DNA of 64,000 bases, from NCBI GenBank assembly GCA_943788935.1, contig CALSSE010000023.1:34627-98626 (forward strand), written 5' to 3'. Of this stretch, positions 25,801 through 33,390 are shown piece by piece. The stretch is from an uncultured bacterium. GTDB taxonomy: Bacteria > Myxococcota_A > Bradymonadia > UBA7976 > VGTA01. Positions within the stretch are counted from its first letter, which is position 1, and each line of letters opens with the position of its first letter. The position numbers and the translations under genes were made by a program. Under the pieces are notes generated by a model, which had not been told where the DNA came from, did no database searches, and worked only from the letters and a program-made list of their open reading frames with translations.

Positions 25801-26630
25801 CATTGCACTTTGATCATTTCAGTCGCTTCAACCTCTTACAGAGATCTTTTTGGAGAGGAGCAGGAGACAGAGATCAGACCGCTCGCATTTATGAAGAGAG
25901 CTTTGAGCGAGCCTCACTCAAGGGTCAAGCGCCTGTAGGTTTCTTCGCTCATGAACAACGACGTCAAGACGCTCAAGTCCTCAACACTTGGCTCCTCAAC
26001 GCCCATCAATTTCAGCTTCAAGATCTAAGTCAGTGGCTCGCGATCAGCATCGGAGAGGGTAGAGAGTTCGAGGAGGTCGGTCGTCGACTCCCCCCAGTAA
26101 AGCTCAAGATCCCACTCCCTCAAGGGGGAGACGCCCAAGTAGAGCTTGTAGGTCGTATCTCACCGCTTCGACCAGACCTCGGCGCGACTCTTCACTGTTT
26201 ACCCTCTGGAGGCGTAGGTGAACATCTCTTCCTCACCGGATTCTTGGAGATGGTCTATCTGGCTGCTGCTCGTCAACCCCTACCGTCAAAATTTAGAGTC
26301 TATTTGAACCCTTTCAGTGACTTTAGATCGACACAGCTTCAGAGGAGCTACTACACTCCTACTCCAGCACAGGCTCGTGACTATTTAACCACTATCGTCT
26401 CTGAGCTTACCCAAGGGTTTCACGCTTATCGTCTCCCTATTAGGTCAGTGCTCAAATGGCGAGACTCTTTAGTTAAAAACCCCAATGCTCCACTACGTAT
26501 TAGGCCCGAAGATCCAGAGAGAGGTCCTGTCTCCAACCTCCGACCATTCCCCTGTCCACCACCGGCGGTCGCGGTAGAGATGGTGCAACGTCGACTCGGC
26601 CCCTGGCTTCATTCAGAGGTGACCTTTTGA
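22842..26630 (+). CDS. recC: Exodeoxyribonuclease V gamma subunit RecC
   Basis: 1,262 residues, slightly longer than E. coli RecC (about 1,120). RecC is the non-catalytic subunit of RecBCD; it holds inactivated helicase and nuclease folds and reads Chi. Family features include the opening LHYANHMEALIEPLLAQI, GLSYVALAYAYIFSRLS, YRIPFNMIDRSLSAQSRVLEGANRLLDL and MLPMRAIPFNTIFILGLGERDFPAKT...DPIDL. A basic insert (about residues 220-270, with RSTRRRRSRAQQ) is not typical and may explain part of the extra length. GAGGTGAG just before the ATG is the ribosome site. Its stop overlaps the recB start by 4 bp, so the subunits are co-translated. Confidence 0.95.
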   Translation: MLRLHYANHMEALIEPLLAQIERLQASDPFTPITLIVPNASVAHFVRFQTAQKLGVSAHLKFHYLRRFLTEQVQEADPKIRILEAESLQLLLFEHLNTPEVLQRVELEPVRTYLDIAESPEEREGRCIQLAGQLARLFEEYGYARRDMLKAWREGGSGLTQTGEKAEEINSRRGPWLRAERWQRVLWRGLFDEDGSIRIYPLNGHLIEGLEGLTAPNASNAHRSAQKREGSAKNQSRSTRRRRSRAQQPALFVTADDQGDRDPRAHLRLNRRRGDEVARWMFLPEAIAATESKLKLPEHIFVFGLSYVALAYAYIFSRLSALTGVHIFALNPCCEFWEDVDHRLAAAREGWISRSAKIEDFIDHEDPFNLEDPDDTPALRLWARPGREYIRLLNQLTDCEFDSYFRDPIQYRAHTAHSRPQTTLSLLQSDILNREPARPALSENLENDGTIRLIACPGVRREVEVIADEIWRLVSGAEARGESLRFHDIAVMVTDSKRQDYLTHIESVFRQRYRIPFNMIDRSLSAQSRVLEGANRLLDLPLGELTYSEVIGVACHPVISGTSAVNLDEWKRWGDQLNVRFGADERALEGTYIDRDVYHWDQGLKRLLLGIFMEGERSGDERLFEVGDRAWVPFDVGGEQLNTVGKMVHLIRSLLLDADTVSRETLSLAMWCKYFTRLFTHYLSPTHQADEQAISRCIETIDELKRVDLEGTPIRYEVAQTMLKARLHKLDSTRGQHQADGIVVSSMLPMRAIPFNTIFILGLGERDFPAKTPQDPIDLRQAQQLPGDVSPSQRDRYLFLETVLSARERLIMSYVAADDRTGDPLEPSAVVRELHFILRGYLGPDGLPNERHPLSAYDSIYDSLLSPPPREIKEQLGWDQSPACSSDVLRGIRAKAMRERLNSFIGGHTVPREELESAIKVWSQPNLNTFLDLTAPPSLERDESSVTRLSLADLRAFLYSPLQGSARAMLKLRDEPIYDIEASLNDPLHFDHFSRFNLLQRSFWRGAGDRDQTARIYEESFERASLKGQAPVGFFAHEQRRQDAQVLNTWLLNAHQFQLQDLSQWLAISIGEGREFEEVGRRLPPVKLKIPLPQGGDAQVELVGRISPLRPDLGATLHCLPSGGVGEHLFLTGFLEMVYLAAARQPLPSKFRVYLNPFSDFRSTQLQRSYYTPTPAQARDYLTTIVSELTQGFHAYRLPIRSVLKWRDSLVKNPNAPLRIRPEDPERGPVSNLRPFPCPPPAVAVEMVQRRLGPWLHSEVTF

Positions 26631-29600
26631 GCGCTCATGACCTATCAGCGACCGTACCTCTCACCGAGAGTGAACGAAAACGACTCCAAGAGTTAAAGCT
26701 CAATGAGGTCATCGCCTACTATCCCTATCCAGCGACGCTTGACCAAATTCCCCTCGGACGCCACGCGGTGATCGAAGCGAGCGCAGGAACAGGGAAAACC
26801 TACACCATAGAGCACCTGGTCATCGATCGTCTATTGAGGACCAATGCCCGATTAGAGCAACTCTTAGTCGTCACCTTCACCGACAAGGCGACCAATGAGC
26901 TGCGAAAGAGAATTAGAGACCTCATAGAGCGTATTTTAAAGGCGAGTGAGAAGATTCCCCCCAGAGAGACCGCTGAGACAGCAGAGACATCGGTAGAGGA
27001 TCATAGTGAACAGCTCGCCACTCCTCCTGAACATCACTGGTCGATCACCATCAACGACCAACGAAAACTAGAGCGCGCCTTATTCTCCTTTGAGCGAGCT
27101 TCAATCCTCACGATTCATGCCTTCTGCCGTAAAATACTCGTAGAACTCGCCTTTGATAGCGGCCAACTCTTTGAGCAAGAGTTGGTCGATGGGCGTCGCG
27201 CTTTTCGCGACGCTTGGCGGCGCTCACTGCGTTTAAGGTTAACCCACCTACCCGAGCTCCGCACCGCGCTCACGACCTGGCTTGACCAAGGTGAAGGGCT
27301 CAAGAGCCTAGAGCGCCTCCTCTATGACGCCTACTCATTAGGCTATTTAGATCTCAATCGGCCTCTGCATCATGAGATGCTTACTGTCGCTCAACGTCTC
27401 CTTGAAGTGTGGGACATCAGCCTAGTCTCCACGGCTTTTGAGCAGAGCGCGATTATCGCCAAGGCTCTCACTTCAGCTCTAGAGTGCTTAACTCAGATCG
27501 ACCTCCTCTTAGGAGAAGAGATGGGCCTGGAGGACAAGCGTCGACGCCTCGTAGATCTTGACCTCAAGAGTATTCTTCAACCACATCGTAGCAGCAGTAA
27601 GAAAAAACTGAAGTTCCCCGACCAGCTCCCCCTTCAGGTTAAGCAAGTTTTAGACAGCATCTCCCAACTAAAGATCCTATATGAGATCGAAGAGGCACCA
27701 GAGCGTAAAGTAGTAGAAGCGCTTTTGCCGGAGGTGAATCGTGACCTAACCCAAATGAAGAGACGAGCAGGACAAGTCGATTATGACGACCTTATGCGTT
27801 GTGTGTGGCGAGCGCTCTGCAGTCCTCAAGGCCCGAACCTCTCCCAAACCCTACGAGACCGCTTTCGCTTCGCCCTCATCGATGAGTTTCAAGACACCGA
27901 CCCTCTTCAATGGAAGATCTTTCGTAAAGTCTTCGTGGACGCTGAGAGCCCTCATCACTCTCTCTACATTATCGGTGACCCAAAACAAGCGATCTATACC
28001 TTTAGAGGCGCCGACGTTCATACCTACATACAGGCGCGCTATGAACTTATCAGAACCGGAGCAGCACGAGTCCCACTGCAGGTCAACTACCGCTCTAGCC
28101 CTGCCTTAATTGAAGCGATCAACCTCATCTTAGATCAAGAGGGAGAGTCGGCACTTTTTCAAGGTCCCATCCAATACAGTGAGCCTGTAAAAAGCGGTCT
28201 CGATCATCTCCGCCTTGTAGGTAAAGAGGGGAAGGCGGCCCCCCCTGTGACTTTGTGGCGATATAAGCCTGCGCCTCCCTCTTCAAGAGGAAAAGCGAAT
28301 TTAAGGGTTGGGGAGTTAAAGCAAGCATATAGTCAACACCTCGCTCAAAGTGTACATCAGCTGATTCATGACGAGTCAGCGAAACTCTATATAGAGCGTG
28401 ATGGGGAGAAAAGAGCGATCACTCCGAATGATATATTAATCCTCGTGCGCGAGAACCGAGAGGCGGTTGAGGTAGCGACCGCTCTTAGAGAACTTGAGGT
28501 CCCCTTCGCTCTCTACAAGCCTGAAGGGCTATTACAAGGGGCTGAAGCCCAAGAAGTATATCACCTCCTCTTAGCGCTCGTTGATCCTCATGATCGAGGC
28601 CTCAGGCTACGAGCTTTCACGACTCCTTTCTTTGGAGTGAGGTGGGCCTCAGTATACCATTACAGCACTCTCCCGCCTGGAGATCCACGACTAGAGCGAC
28701 TCCTTCATTGGCATCATCTCGCTTTGGAGGGCCGTTTTAGTGAGCTCTTTTACCACCTTATCCATCATAGCGGTCTCAGTGAACGTGAGCTCTTCTTCGC
28801 AGAGAGTGAGCGCGAGTTAACCAATTACCTCCATATATTTGAGATTTTACTCGGTATTACCGCTAAAGATCCTTTAACCCCTAGTGAGCTCGCTCAACGG
28901 GTCGGGCGAATGCTCAACGGTATCGAGAGTCCACCCGGTAGCGAAGATAATATTCAGCGACTCTACAGCGATCGACAGATGGTTCAAGTGATGACGGTCC
29001 ATAAAAGCAAGGGGCTTGAGGCGCCGGTGATCATCATGTATGGCGGGTTTGGTCGACCTTTAGAGCGTCAAGTCAACGTCATCCAAGACCCAGAAGAGGG
29101 TCGACGAATACTCGTAGGTGCCGCCGCTAGGCACGCTGTCTCCCAGCGCTTACGCCTAGAGCAACGTCAAGAGGATCAACGACTGCTCTATGTGGCGCTG
29201 ACTAGACCACAGGTAAAGCTCATCCTGCCTCTCATCGATAGCAGTCGGCTTATCCCTGGCAGTTACCATCCTCTTAAGGAGAGACTCGTCTCACTCTATA
29301 AGCAGCGGGAGCAGCTAGATCGTTGGAGCGAACTCTTTGAAGTCATCGAGGTCAATGGAGAGTCTGTTAAACATTTAAGCACGACAGGCCAAGCCTTAAC
29401 ACAGTGGACCCCCCCACAGGAGCTCCTCTCTACCCCCGATCAACGATCGGAGATGGCTGAAGTGAGAGAGCGTCATAAACCCTTACTCATGACCAGTTAT
29501 ACAAAGATGAAAGAGCAAGGAGAGACTGTACTCTATACCGATTTGGAGGGTAGCGTCGCTCAGCATGATGACATCTCATATGACCCTAGCTCTAGTGAAA

Positions 29601-30469
29601 TCCCTGCTCCTCATGAGGAGTCCTCTCTGCTCCCGGGAGGAAGACACATGGGGCGCTGTTTACATGAAATTATCGAGGAGCTCCCCTATGCTCTCTTTCC
29701 GATTGAAGATCAAGGTCATGACCACCCACGCTCCCATAGGTCTCGACGACGCTCAGTTGACTTAGACTTACCCTCCCCGAGCTCTTTTGATGAGTGGATT
29801 GCTCACCCAGTGGTGATCAATATTTTTGAATCTGTTATGCGGCGTCATGGCATCTCAAGCCAATGGGCTGCCCTCTGCCAACGACTGATCTATGCCACCC
29901 TCAACCACGAGATCTCCACCCCACCCAAGTCAGCAGCTCCTCCACGACTCCCTCCACTCTGTAGAACTAGGCATATTATTGAGATGGAGTTCCTCTTCCC
30001 GATTCCCGAGAGAGACCACCCCTCTTTGGAGAGCAGCGCTATGGCGCTCGCTAAGGTTCCCCGAGGAGAGAAAGCGAGTCACCTCACCTCAAAAGAGAGG
30101 CTCCCTTGGAGAGTAGAGAAGGGATTCATCAAAGGCTTTATTGACTTTATTTTTGAAGTCGACGGCTTAATCTACTTCGCTGATTGGAAAAGCGATCTTT
30201 TGCTCAACTATACAGGGAATGATTTTATCGTTTACATAGAAGATCATTATCTCTTGCAAGCTCAACTCTATACGCTTGGAGTGATCCGTTGGCTTAAAAT
30301 TACCAATGAGCGGGAGTATAATCAACGCTTTGGAGGACTCTTCTACTTCTTTTTACGGGCTTTTGTTGACCAAGGCGATGATGGACGCGGCGTCTTCTTC
30401 AAGAGACCGAGCTGGTCTGAGGTCTGCAGCTACGAGCGTGAGCTCGGCCTCTTAATGAGCTCTCCCTAG
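26627..30469 (+). CDS. recB: Exodeoxyribonuclease V beta subunit RecB
   Basis: 1,280-residue helicase-nuclease of RecBCD, for double-strand break processing. The Walker A motif is ASAGTGKT (51-58), followed by VVTFTDKATNELR, Walker B-type LIDEFQDTDPLQW, the VNYRSSPALIEAIN motif and VMTVHKSKGLEAPVI (motif V). The C-terminal nuclease domain retains GFIDFIFEVDG...YFADWKSD, giving the D-x-K metal and catalytic residues, so it should be an active nuclease. The start is a TTG overlapping the recC stop (TTGA), with AGAGGTGA upstream. recD does not follow; a minus-strand gene overlaps the 3' end by 18 bp. Confidence 0.96.
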   Translation: MSAHDLSATVPLTESERKRLQELKLNEVIAYYPYPATLDQIPLGRHAVIEASAGTGKTYTIEHLVIDRLLRTNARLEQLLVVTFTDKATNELRKRIRDLIERILKASEKIPPRETAETAETSVEDHSEQLATPPEHHWSITINDQRKLERALFSFERASILTIHAFCRKILVELAFDSGQLFEQELVDGRRAFRDAWRRSLRLRLTHLPELRTALTTWLDQGEGLKSLERLLYDAYSLGYLDLNRPLHHEMLTVAQRLLEVWDISLVSTAFEQSAIIAKALTSALECLTQIDLLLGEEMGLEDKRRRLVDLDLKSILQPHRSSSKKKLKFPDQLPLQVKQVLDSISQLKILYEIEEAPERKVVEALLPEVNRDLTQMKRRAGQVDYDDLMRCVWRALCSPQGPNLSQTLRDRFRFALIDEFQDTDPLQWKIFRKVFVDAESPHHSLYIIGDPKQAIYTFRGADVHTYIQARYELIRTGAARVPLQVNYRSSPALIEAINLILDQEGESALFQGPIQYSEPVKSGLDHLRLVGKEGKAAPPVTLWRYKPAPPSSRGKANLRVGELKQAYSQHLAQSVHQLIHDESAKLYIERDGEKRAITPNDILILVRENREAVEVATALRELEVPFALYKPEGLLQGAEAQEVYHLLLALVDPHDRGLRLRAFTTPFFGVRWASVYHYSTLPPGDPRLERLLHWHHLALEGRFSELFYHLIHHSGLSERELFFAESERELTNYLHIFEILLGITAKDPLTPSELAQRVGRMLNGIESPPGSEDNIQRLYSDRQMVQVMTVHKSKGLEAPVIIMYGGFGRPLERQVNVIQDPEEGRRILVGAAARHAVSQRLRLEQRQEDQRLLYVALTRPQVKLILPLIDSSRLIPGSYHPLKERLVSLYKQREQLDRWSELFEVIEVNGESVKHLSTTGQALTQWTPPQELLSTPDQRSEMAEVRERHKPLLMTSYTKMKEQGETVLYTDLEGSVAQHDDISYDPSSSEIPAPHEESSLLPGGRHMGRCLHEIIEELPYALFPIEDQGHDHPRSHRSRRRSVDLDLPSPSSFDEWIAHPVVINIFESVMRRHGISSQWAALCQRLIYATLNHEISTPPKSAAPPRLPPLCRTRHIIEMEFLFPIPERDHPSLESSAMALAKVPRGEKASHLTSKERLPWRVEKGFIKGFIDFIFEVDGLIYFADWKSDLLLNYTGNDFIVYIEDHYLLQAQLYTLGVIRWLKITNEREYNQRFGGLFYFFLRAFVDQGDDGRGVFFKRPSWSEVCSYERELGLLMSSP

Positions 30470-30766
30470 GGCCTTACCTTTGAATAGAGCTTGTCCTCCA
30501 ACAAAAGCGACCGCGATACCGAGTAACACGGTGAGCTCTAAACCAGATAAACCGAGGAGGGAGAAGCCGTCTGCCTCACCTCTCAGTAAACTACGAGCGC
30601 TTGGAGCTGAGGTCGCATGATCGATATAGGCGAGGAGCACGAAGCCTCCACAGAAAAACCAGCAAGTTCGATAGACGTCTCGTGCGATCTCTGCCGGAGA
30701 GAAGGAAGCGAGTGCATACACACCCACAAATAGACCGAGCGCAAAGTCTGCGAGATACGTTAGCAT
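30452..30766 (-). CDS. Small integral membrane protein, unknown
   Basis: 104 residues with hydrophobic segments at about 3-22, 35-52 and 70-92, so probably three transmembrane helices, with a short charged C-terminus. I do not recognise a family. A TTAGGAG site 8 nt upstream of the ATG supports translation. The last 18 bp overlap the 3' end of recB on the opposite strand. No functional inference beyond membrane location. Confidence 0.65.
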   Translation of the reverse strand: MLTYLADFALGLFVGVYALASFSPAEIARDVYRTCWFFCGGFVLLAYIDHATSAPSARSLLRGEADGFSLLGLSGLELTVLLGIAVAFVGGQALFKGKALGRAH

Positions 30767-30899
30767 AGGAGGGCTCCTAAGAGGCGATGGGGAGATGATA
30801 TAGTTTTACAAGGAAATCGAATATTTTTCCTTGTATTTCTCTACTAACTAAAAGTAAAGCGAACCGTCGAAATAATCTCTCCTCTAGTCTATACGTTCT

Positions 30900-31121
30900 A
30901 TGACGTATTCGAAAAGTTACTTTAGCATGATGATCACCACAGTTTATTCTCTCCTATCTGTTCTCTCTCTCAGCATGAACACTCTTCAGTCTAATGCGAT
31001 CTCGATCTCATCTAGCGCTTTTGTTTGGGAGGTCTCCGTTCTCATCGCGATGGCTTGTTTCGCGATCATTACTCTCCATAAGTCGCGACTCTCTCCTAGA
31101 ATCGACTCGGCAAACTTGTAG
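30900..31121 (+). CDS. Possible small two-helix membrane protein (uncertain)
   Basis: A 73-residue open frame in a 433-bp region otherwise without genes. It encodes two hydrophobic stretches (about residues 9-28 and 41-58) and a basic C-terminal tail. No convincing ribosome site precedes the ATG and no family is recognised. It could be a chance frame; the main argument for it is the lack of any alternative gene here. A competing minus-strand frame (30986-31258) is less convincing because it runs into the neighbouring lipoprotein gene. Confidence 0.22.
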   Translation: MTYSKSYFSMMITTVYSLLSVLSLSMNTLQSNAISISSSAFVWEVSVLIAMACFAIITLHKSRLSPRIDSANL

Positions 31122-31199
31122 AGGAGACCCCAGCGCTTGATTAGATCAGCGCTTGAGCAGTCTAGCTTTGATCGTCCTCTGAGCTTAAACCGACCACCA

Positions 31200-31913
31200 T
31201 TAGCTTGGCTGCAGATATGAGTAGGTGGGAGAGCCGATCTCTTGAATGAGCTGTCCACGTCTCAAGCGATGCCCATTAGGTGCATCAATACTGCCTTCAA
31301 GTCTAAGGAAGACTAGACTATAAGGGGTGGGTGAGGTGGAGATCCTCTTCAACAAAGAGCCGATCGCTCCCAACATATTATCTTGTGGAAGAGTCTCCGA
31401 GGTTATGTCAGTAATCTGCTCACCATCTATGAAAGCCTCTTGCTTAGGCTCTCCAAGCGACAAGGCCACTCGCTCCCATTGAGAGATATGTCCTTGGTCA
31501 GCTTTACTCTTTAAGATCACTTTAATGATCTCAGCTCGTTGTTTATCGTTAAGCTCTACGCTGAGTAACACACTGCGCTCGACCTTTTCATCTCGGGTGA
31601 TGAGGTCGCCTAAATTATTCACTGTTTTAAGTCCTGTCTTAAGTCCTGGTATCCCTGTAGAGAGTCGTTCTAATAAGGTCGATTCGGAGATCATAAGTAG
31701 CTCTAGATCAAAACAGTGCTCGCGCCGTTGAACGCTAGTGCAACAAGGGTTATAGCGAACTAATCCAAGGCGCTCTTCTTCTTGAGCCGGATAAATGACG
31801 CTCACTCTCTCCATCTTGAGCTGAGTTTTTCCCCCACAAGAAGTAAGTAAGACCATACCAACACTTAGGGTCGTAAGCCCTTTAAACCATTGCGAGATCA
31901 AGAACATGCCCAT
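31200..31913 (-). CDS. Lipoprotein of unknown function
   Basis: 237 residues with signal peptide and lipobox LLTSCGG (C26). The mature part has an early cysteine cluster (YNPCCTSVQRREHCFDLEL) that may form disulfides, then a mixed alpha/beta region. No family recognised. AGGAAGGGGA precedes the ATG and supports the start. It diverges from the dcw cluster, whose promoter region it shares. Confidence 0.72.
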   Translation of the reverse strand: MGMFLISQWFKGLTTLSVGMVLLTSCGGKTQLKMERVSVIYPAQEEERLGLVRYNPCCTSVQRREHCFDLELLMISESTLLERLSTGIPGLKTGLKTVNNLGDLITRDEKVERSVLLSVELNDKQRAEIIKVILKSKADQGHISQWERVALSLGEPKQEAFIDGEQITDITSETLPQDNMLGAIGSLLKRISTSPTPYSLVFLRLEGSIDAPNGHRLRRGQLIQEIGSPTYSYLQPS

Positions 31914-32029
31914 TCCCCTTCCTGTGATTGATGGTTACTTTTGACTACAGTGTAGTATTCAGTAGTCTATTGTGGATAGATATGTGATAAAAATAAAATT
32001 TAGTAATGCTCATATTTCTCTTTTGATGG

Positions 32030-32060
32030 TGAGGACCTCATATCGACAAGTCGAGTCGAT
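32030..32060. promoter_or_regulatory. Palindromic elements upstream of the dcw cluster
   Basis: TGAGG-A-CCTCA (32030-32040) and, 2 bp on, ATCGAC-N7-GTCGAT (32042-32060) are two neighbouring inverted repeats between the divergent lipoprotein gene and rsmH. They could be operators. They do not resemble the tandem TGGGN boxes bound by MraZ, and mraZ is absent here. Confidence 0.35.
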
Positions 32061-32099
32061 TTTCAATCTGAGTTGTATGTGCTAAATAGCTTGCTTACT

Positions 32100-32105
32100 T
32101 ATAAT
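32100..32105 (+). promoter_or_regulatory. -10 hexamer candidate for the dcw operon
   Basis: A perfect TATAAT lies 20 bp before the upstream rsmH ATG. No -35 with standard spacing is convincing (TTGTAT at 32073 is 21 bp away), so the promoter may be activator-dependent or this may be a chance match. Confidence 0.35.
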
Positions 32106-32125
32106 GAATCTCGAATGTCAATAAG

Positions 32126-33082
32126 ATGATCAGAGCGACCCCTATGCCCCATATACCAGTTTTATATCAAACAGTTCTTACTCACGCGACTGTCTCAGAA
32201 GGAGAGTTGTGGATAGACTGTACTTTAGGGCGTGGAGGACACTGTCAAGGACTCTTAGAGCGAGGAGCAAGGGTGATCGGCTTAGATCGAGATGAGCAAG
32301 CTCTCGCTGAGACTCAAGAGAGACTTCAACCCTACATTAGGAGCGGTCACTTAACACTGCTTCATCAAAACTTTAGGCAACTTAAAGAGATTCTCTCCAC
32401 CCACCAGTTAGAGGGCGTTTCGGGGATCATTGCTGACTTAGGAGTCTCCTCACCCCAGCTCGATCAAGCGGAACGCGGTTTTTCGTTTATGGCAAGCGGA
32501 CCCCTCGATATGAGAATGGATCGCTCACAAGGGTTGAGCGCGCTCGAGTGGATCATAGCCAATGAGTATCAACATATCGCTCGTATACTCCGCCAATATG
32601 GAGAAGAGCCCCGAGCCCAACAGCTTGCCCGTGAGATCAAGGCTTGGTCCGAAGAAGGACTGACCGACACACTCTCTCTTGCTCGACGGATCGAGAGCGC
32701 TACCCCAATGAAGCTGAGACGAAAGCTCAAAAAACATCCCGCCACCCGAGTTTTCCAAGCGCTTCGTATCGCGGTCAATGATGAGCTAGGCGCCTTAGAA
32801 CAGCTCTTAGAAGAGGGGCCTAGCTGTCTAGAGCTCCATGGTCGATTGTTATTGATTAGTTTTCATTCACTTGAAGACCGCCTTATAAAGCAAAGATTTA
32901 GAGCCCTAAGCGAACCTCCCCCACCGCCGAGACGCGGTCTTCCTCCTCCACCCCATGAGCCACCTGCTTTTAACCACCACCCTCGCAAAGGAGTCATCGC
33001 TTCTGAAGAAGAGCGACTCGAAAACCCAAGGGCTCGTAGCGCCCGTCTCCGGGTCTTAACGAGGATCAGGTCCGAGCGATGA
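32126..33082 (+). CDS. rsmH: 16S rRNA (cytosine-1402-N4)-methyltransferase RsmH
   Basis: SAM-dependent methyltransferase acting on C1402 of 16S rRNA, normally near the start of the dcw cluster. Typical segments: PHIPVLYQTVL, DCTLGRGGHCQGLL (SAM motif), VIGLDRDEQAL, ADLGVSSPQLDQAERGFSFMASGPLDMRMD, HPATRVFQALRIAVNDEL and LLISFHSLEDRLIKQRF. Length 318 is normal. The ATG at 32126 gives six residues before the canonical MPHIPVL; the ATG at 32144 is an equally good start, and neither has a strong ribosome site. First gene of the operon here; mraZ does not precede it. Confidence 0.96.
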   Translation: MIRATPMPHIPVLYQTVLTHATVSEGELWIDCTLGRGGHCQGLLERGARVIGLDRDEQALAETQERLQPYIRSGHLTLLHQNFRQLKEILSTHQLEGVSGIIADLGVSSPQLDQAERGFSFMASGPLDMRMDRSQGLSALEWIIANEYQHIARILRQYGEEPRAQQLAREIKAWSEEGLTDTLSLARRIESATPMKLRRKLKKHPATRVFQALRIAVNDELGALEQLLEEGPSCLELHGRLLLISFHSLEDRLIKQRFRALSEPPPPPRRGLPPPPHEPPAFNHHPRKGVIASEEERLENPRARSARLRVLTRIRSER

Positions 33083-33090
33083 GTTGATCA

Positions 33091-33390
33091 ATGAGACAAT
33101 TTAAGCTGACAAAACTAGAGATATTCATCGTATACCTCAGCCTCGCTCTGTTTGTGTATAGCGGAGCCCAGCTTATTCGCCGACACTATGATGTTGTCAA
33201 GAGCGCTTACGATATCACCAGACTCAAAGAGAGCGTCTCCCGCGCTCAAGAGCGTATTGAGGCGCTAAAAGTCACTCGAGCGAGGATTATTGAACCCGCC
33301 TACCTAGAGCAGGTCGCAGGTCGGAGTGGGTACACCCAACCCCGCCAAGACCAGATCATCCTCCTCTATCGACAAGAGGAACGACCATGA
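33091..33390 (+). CDS. ftsL: Cell division protein FtsL-like
   Basis: 99 residues with a short cytoplasmic N-terminus, one transmembrane helix (about 11-28, IFIVYLSLALFVYSGAQL) and a periplasmic coiled coil (about 40-72, with DITRLKESVSRAQERIEALKV). This architecture plus its place between rsmH and ftsI identifies FtsL, which with FtsB and FtsQ recruits and activates FtsW-FtsI. Sequence is poorly conserved in this family, so the call rests on topology and position. It overlaps ftsI by 4 bp. Confidence 0.8.
   Translation: MRQFKLTKLEIFIVYLSLALFVYSGAQLIRRHYDVVKSAYDITRLKESVSRAQERIEALKVTRARIIEPAYLEQVAGRSGYTQPRQDQIILLYRQEERP

Noticed and set aside
30986..31258. 90-residue minus-strand frame
   Set aside because: Overlaps the 3' end of the lipoprotein gene on the same strand in another frame, with no start signal.
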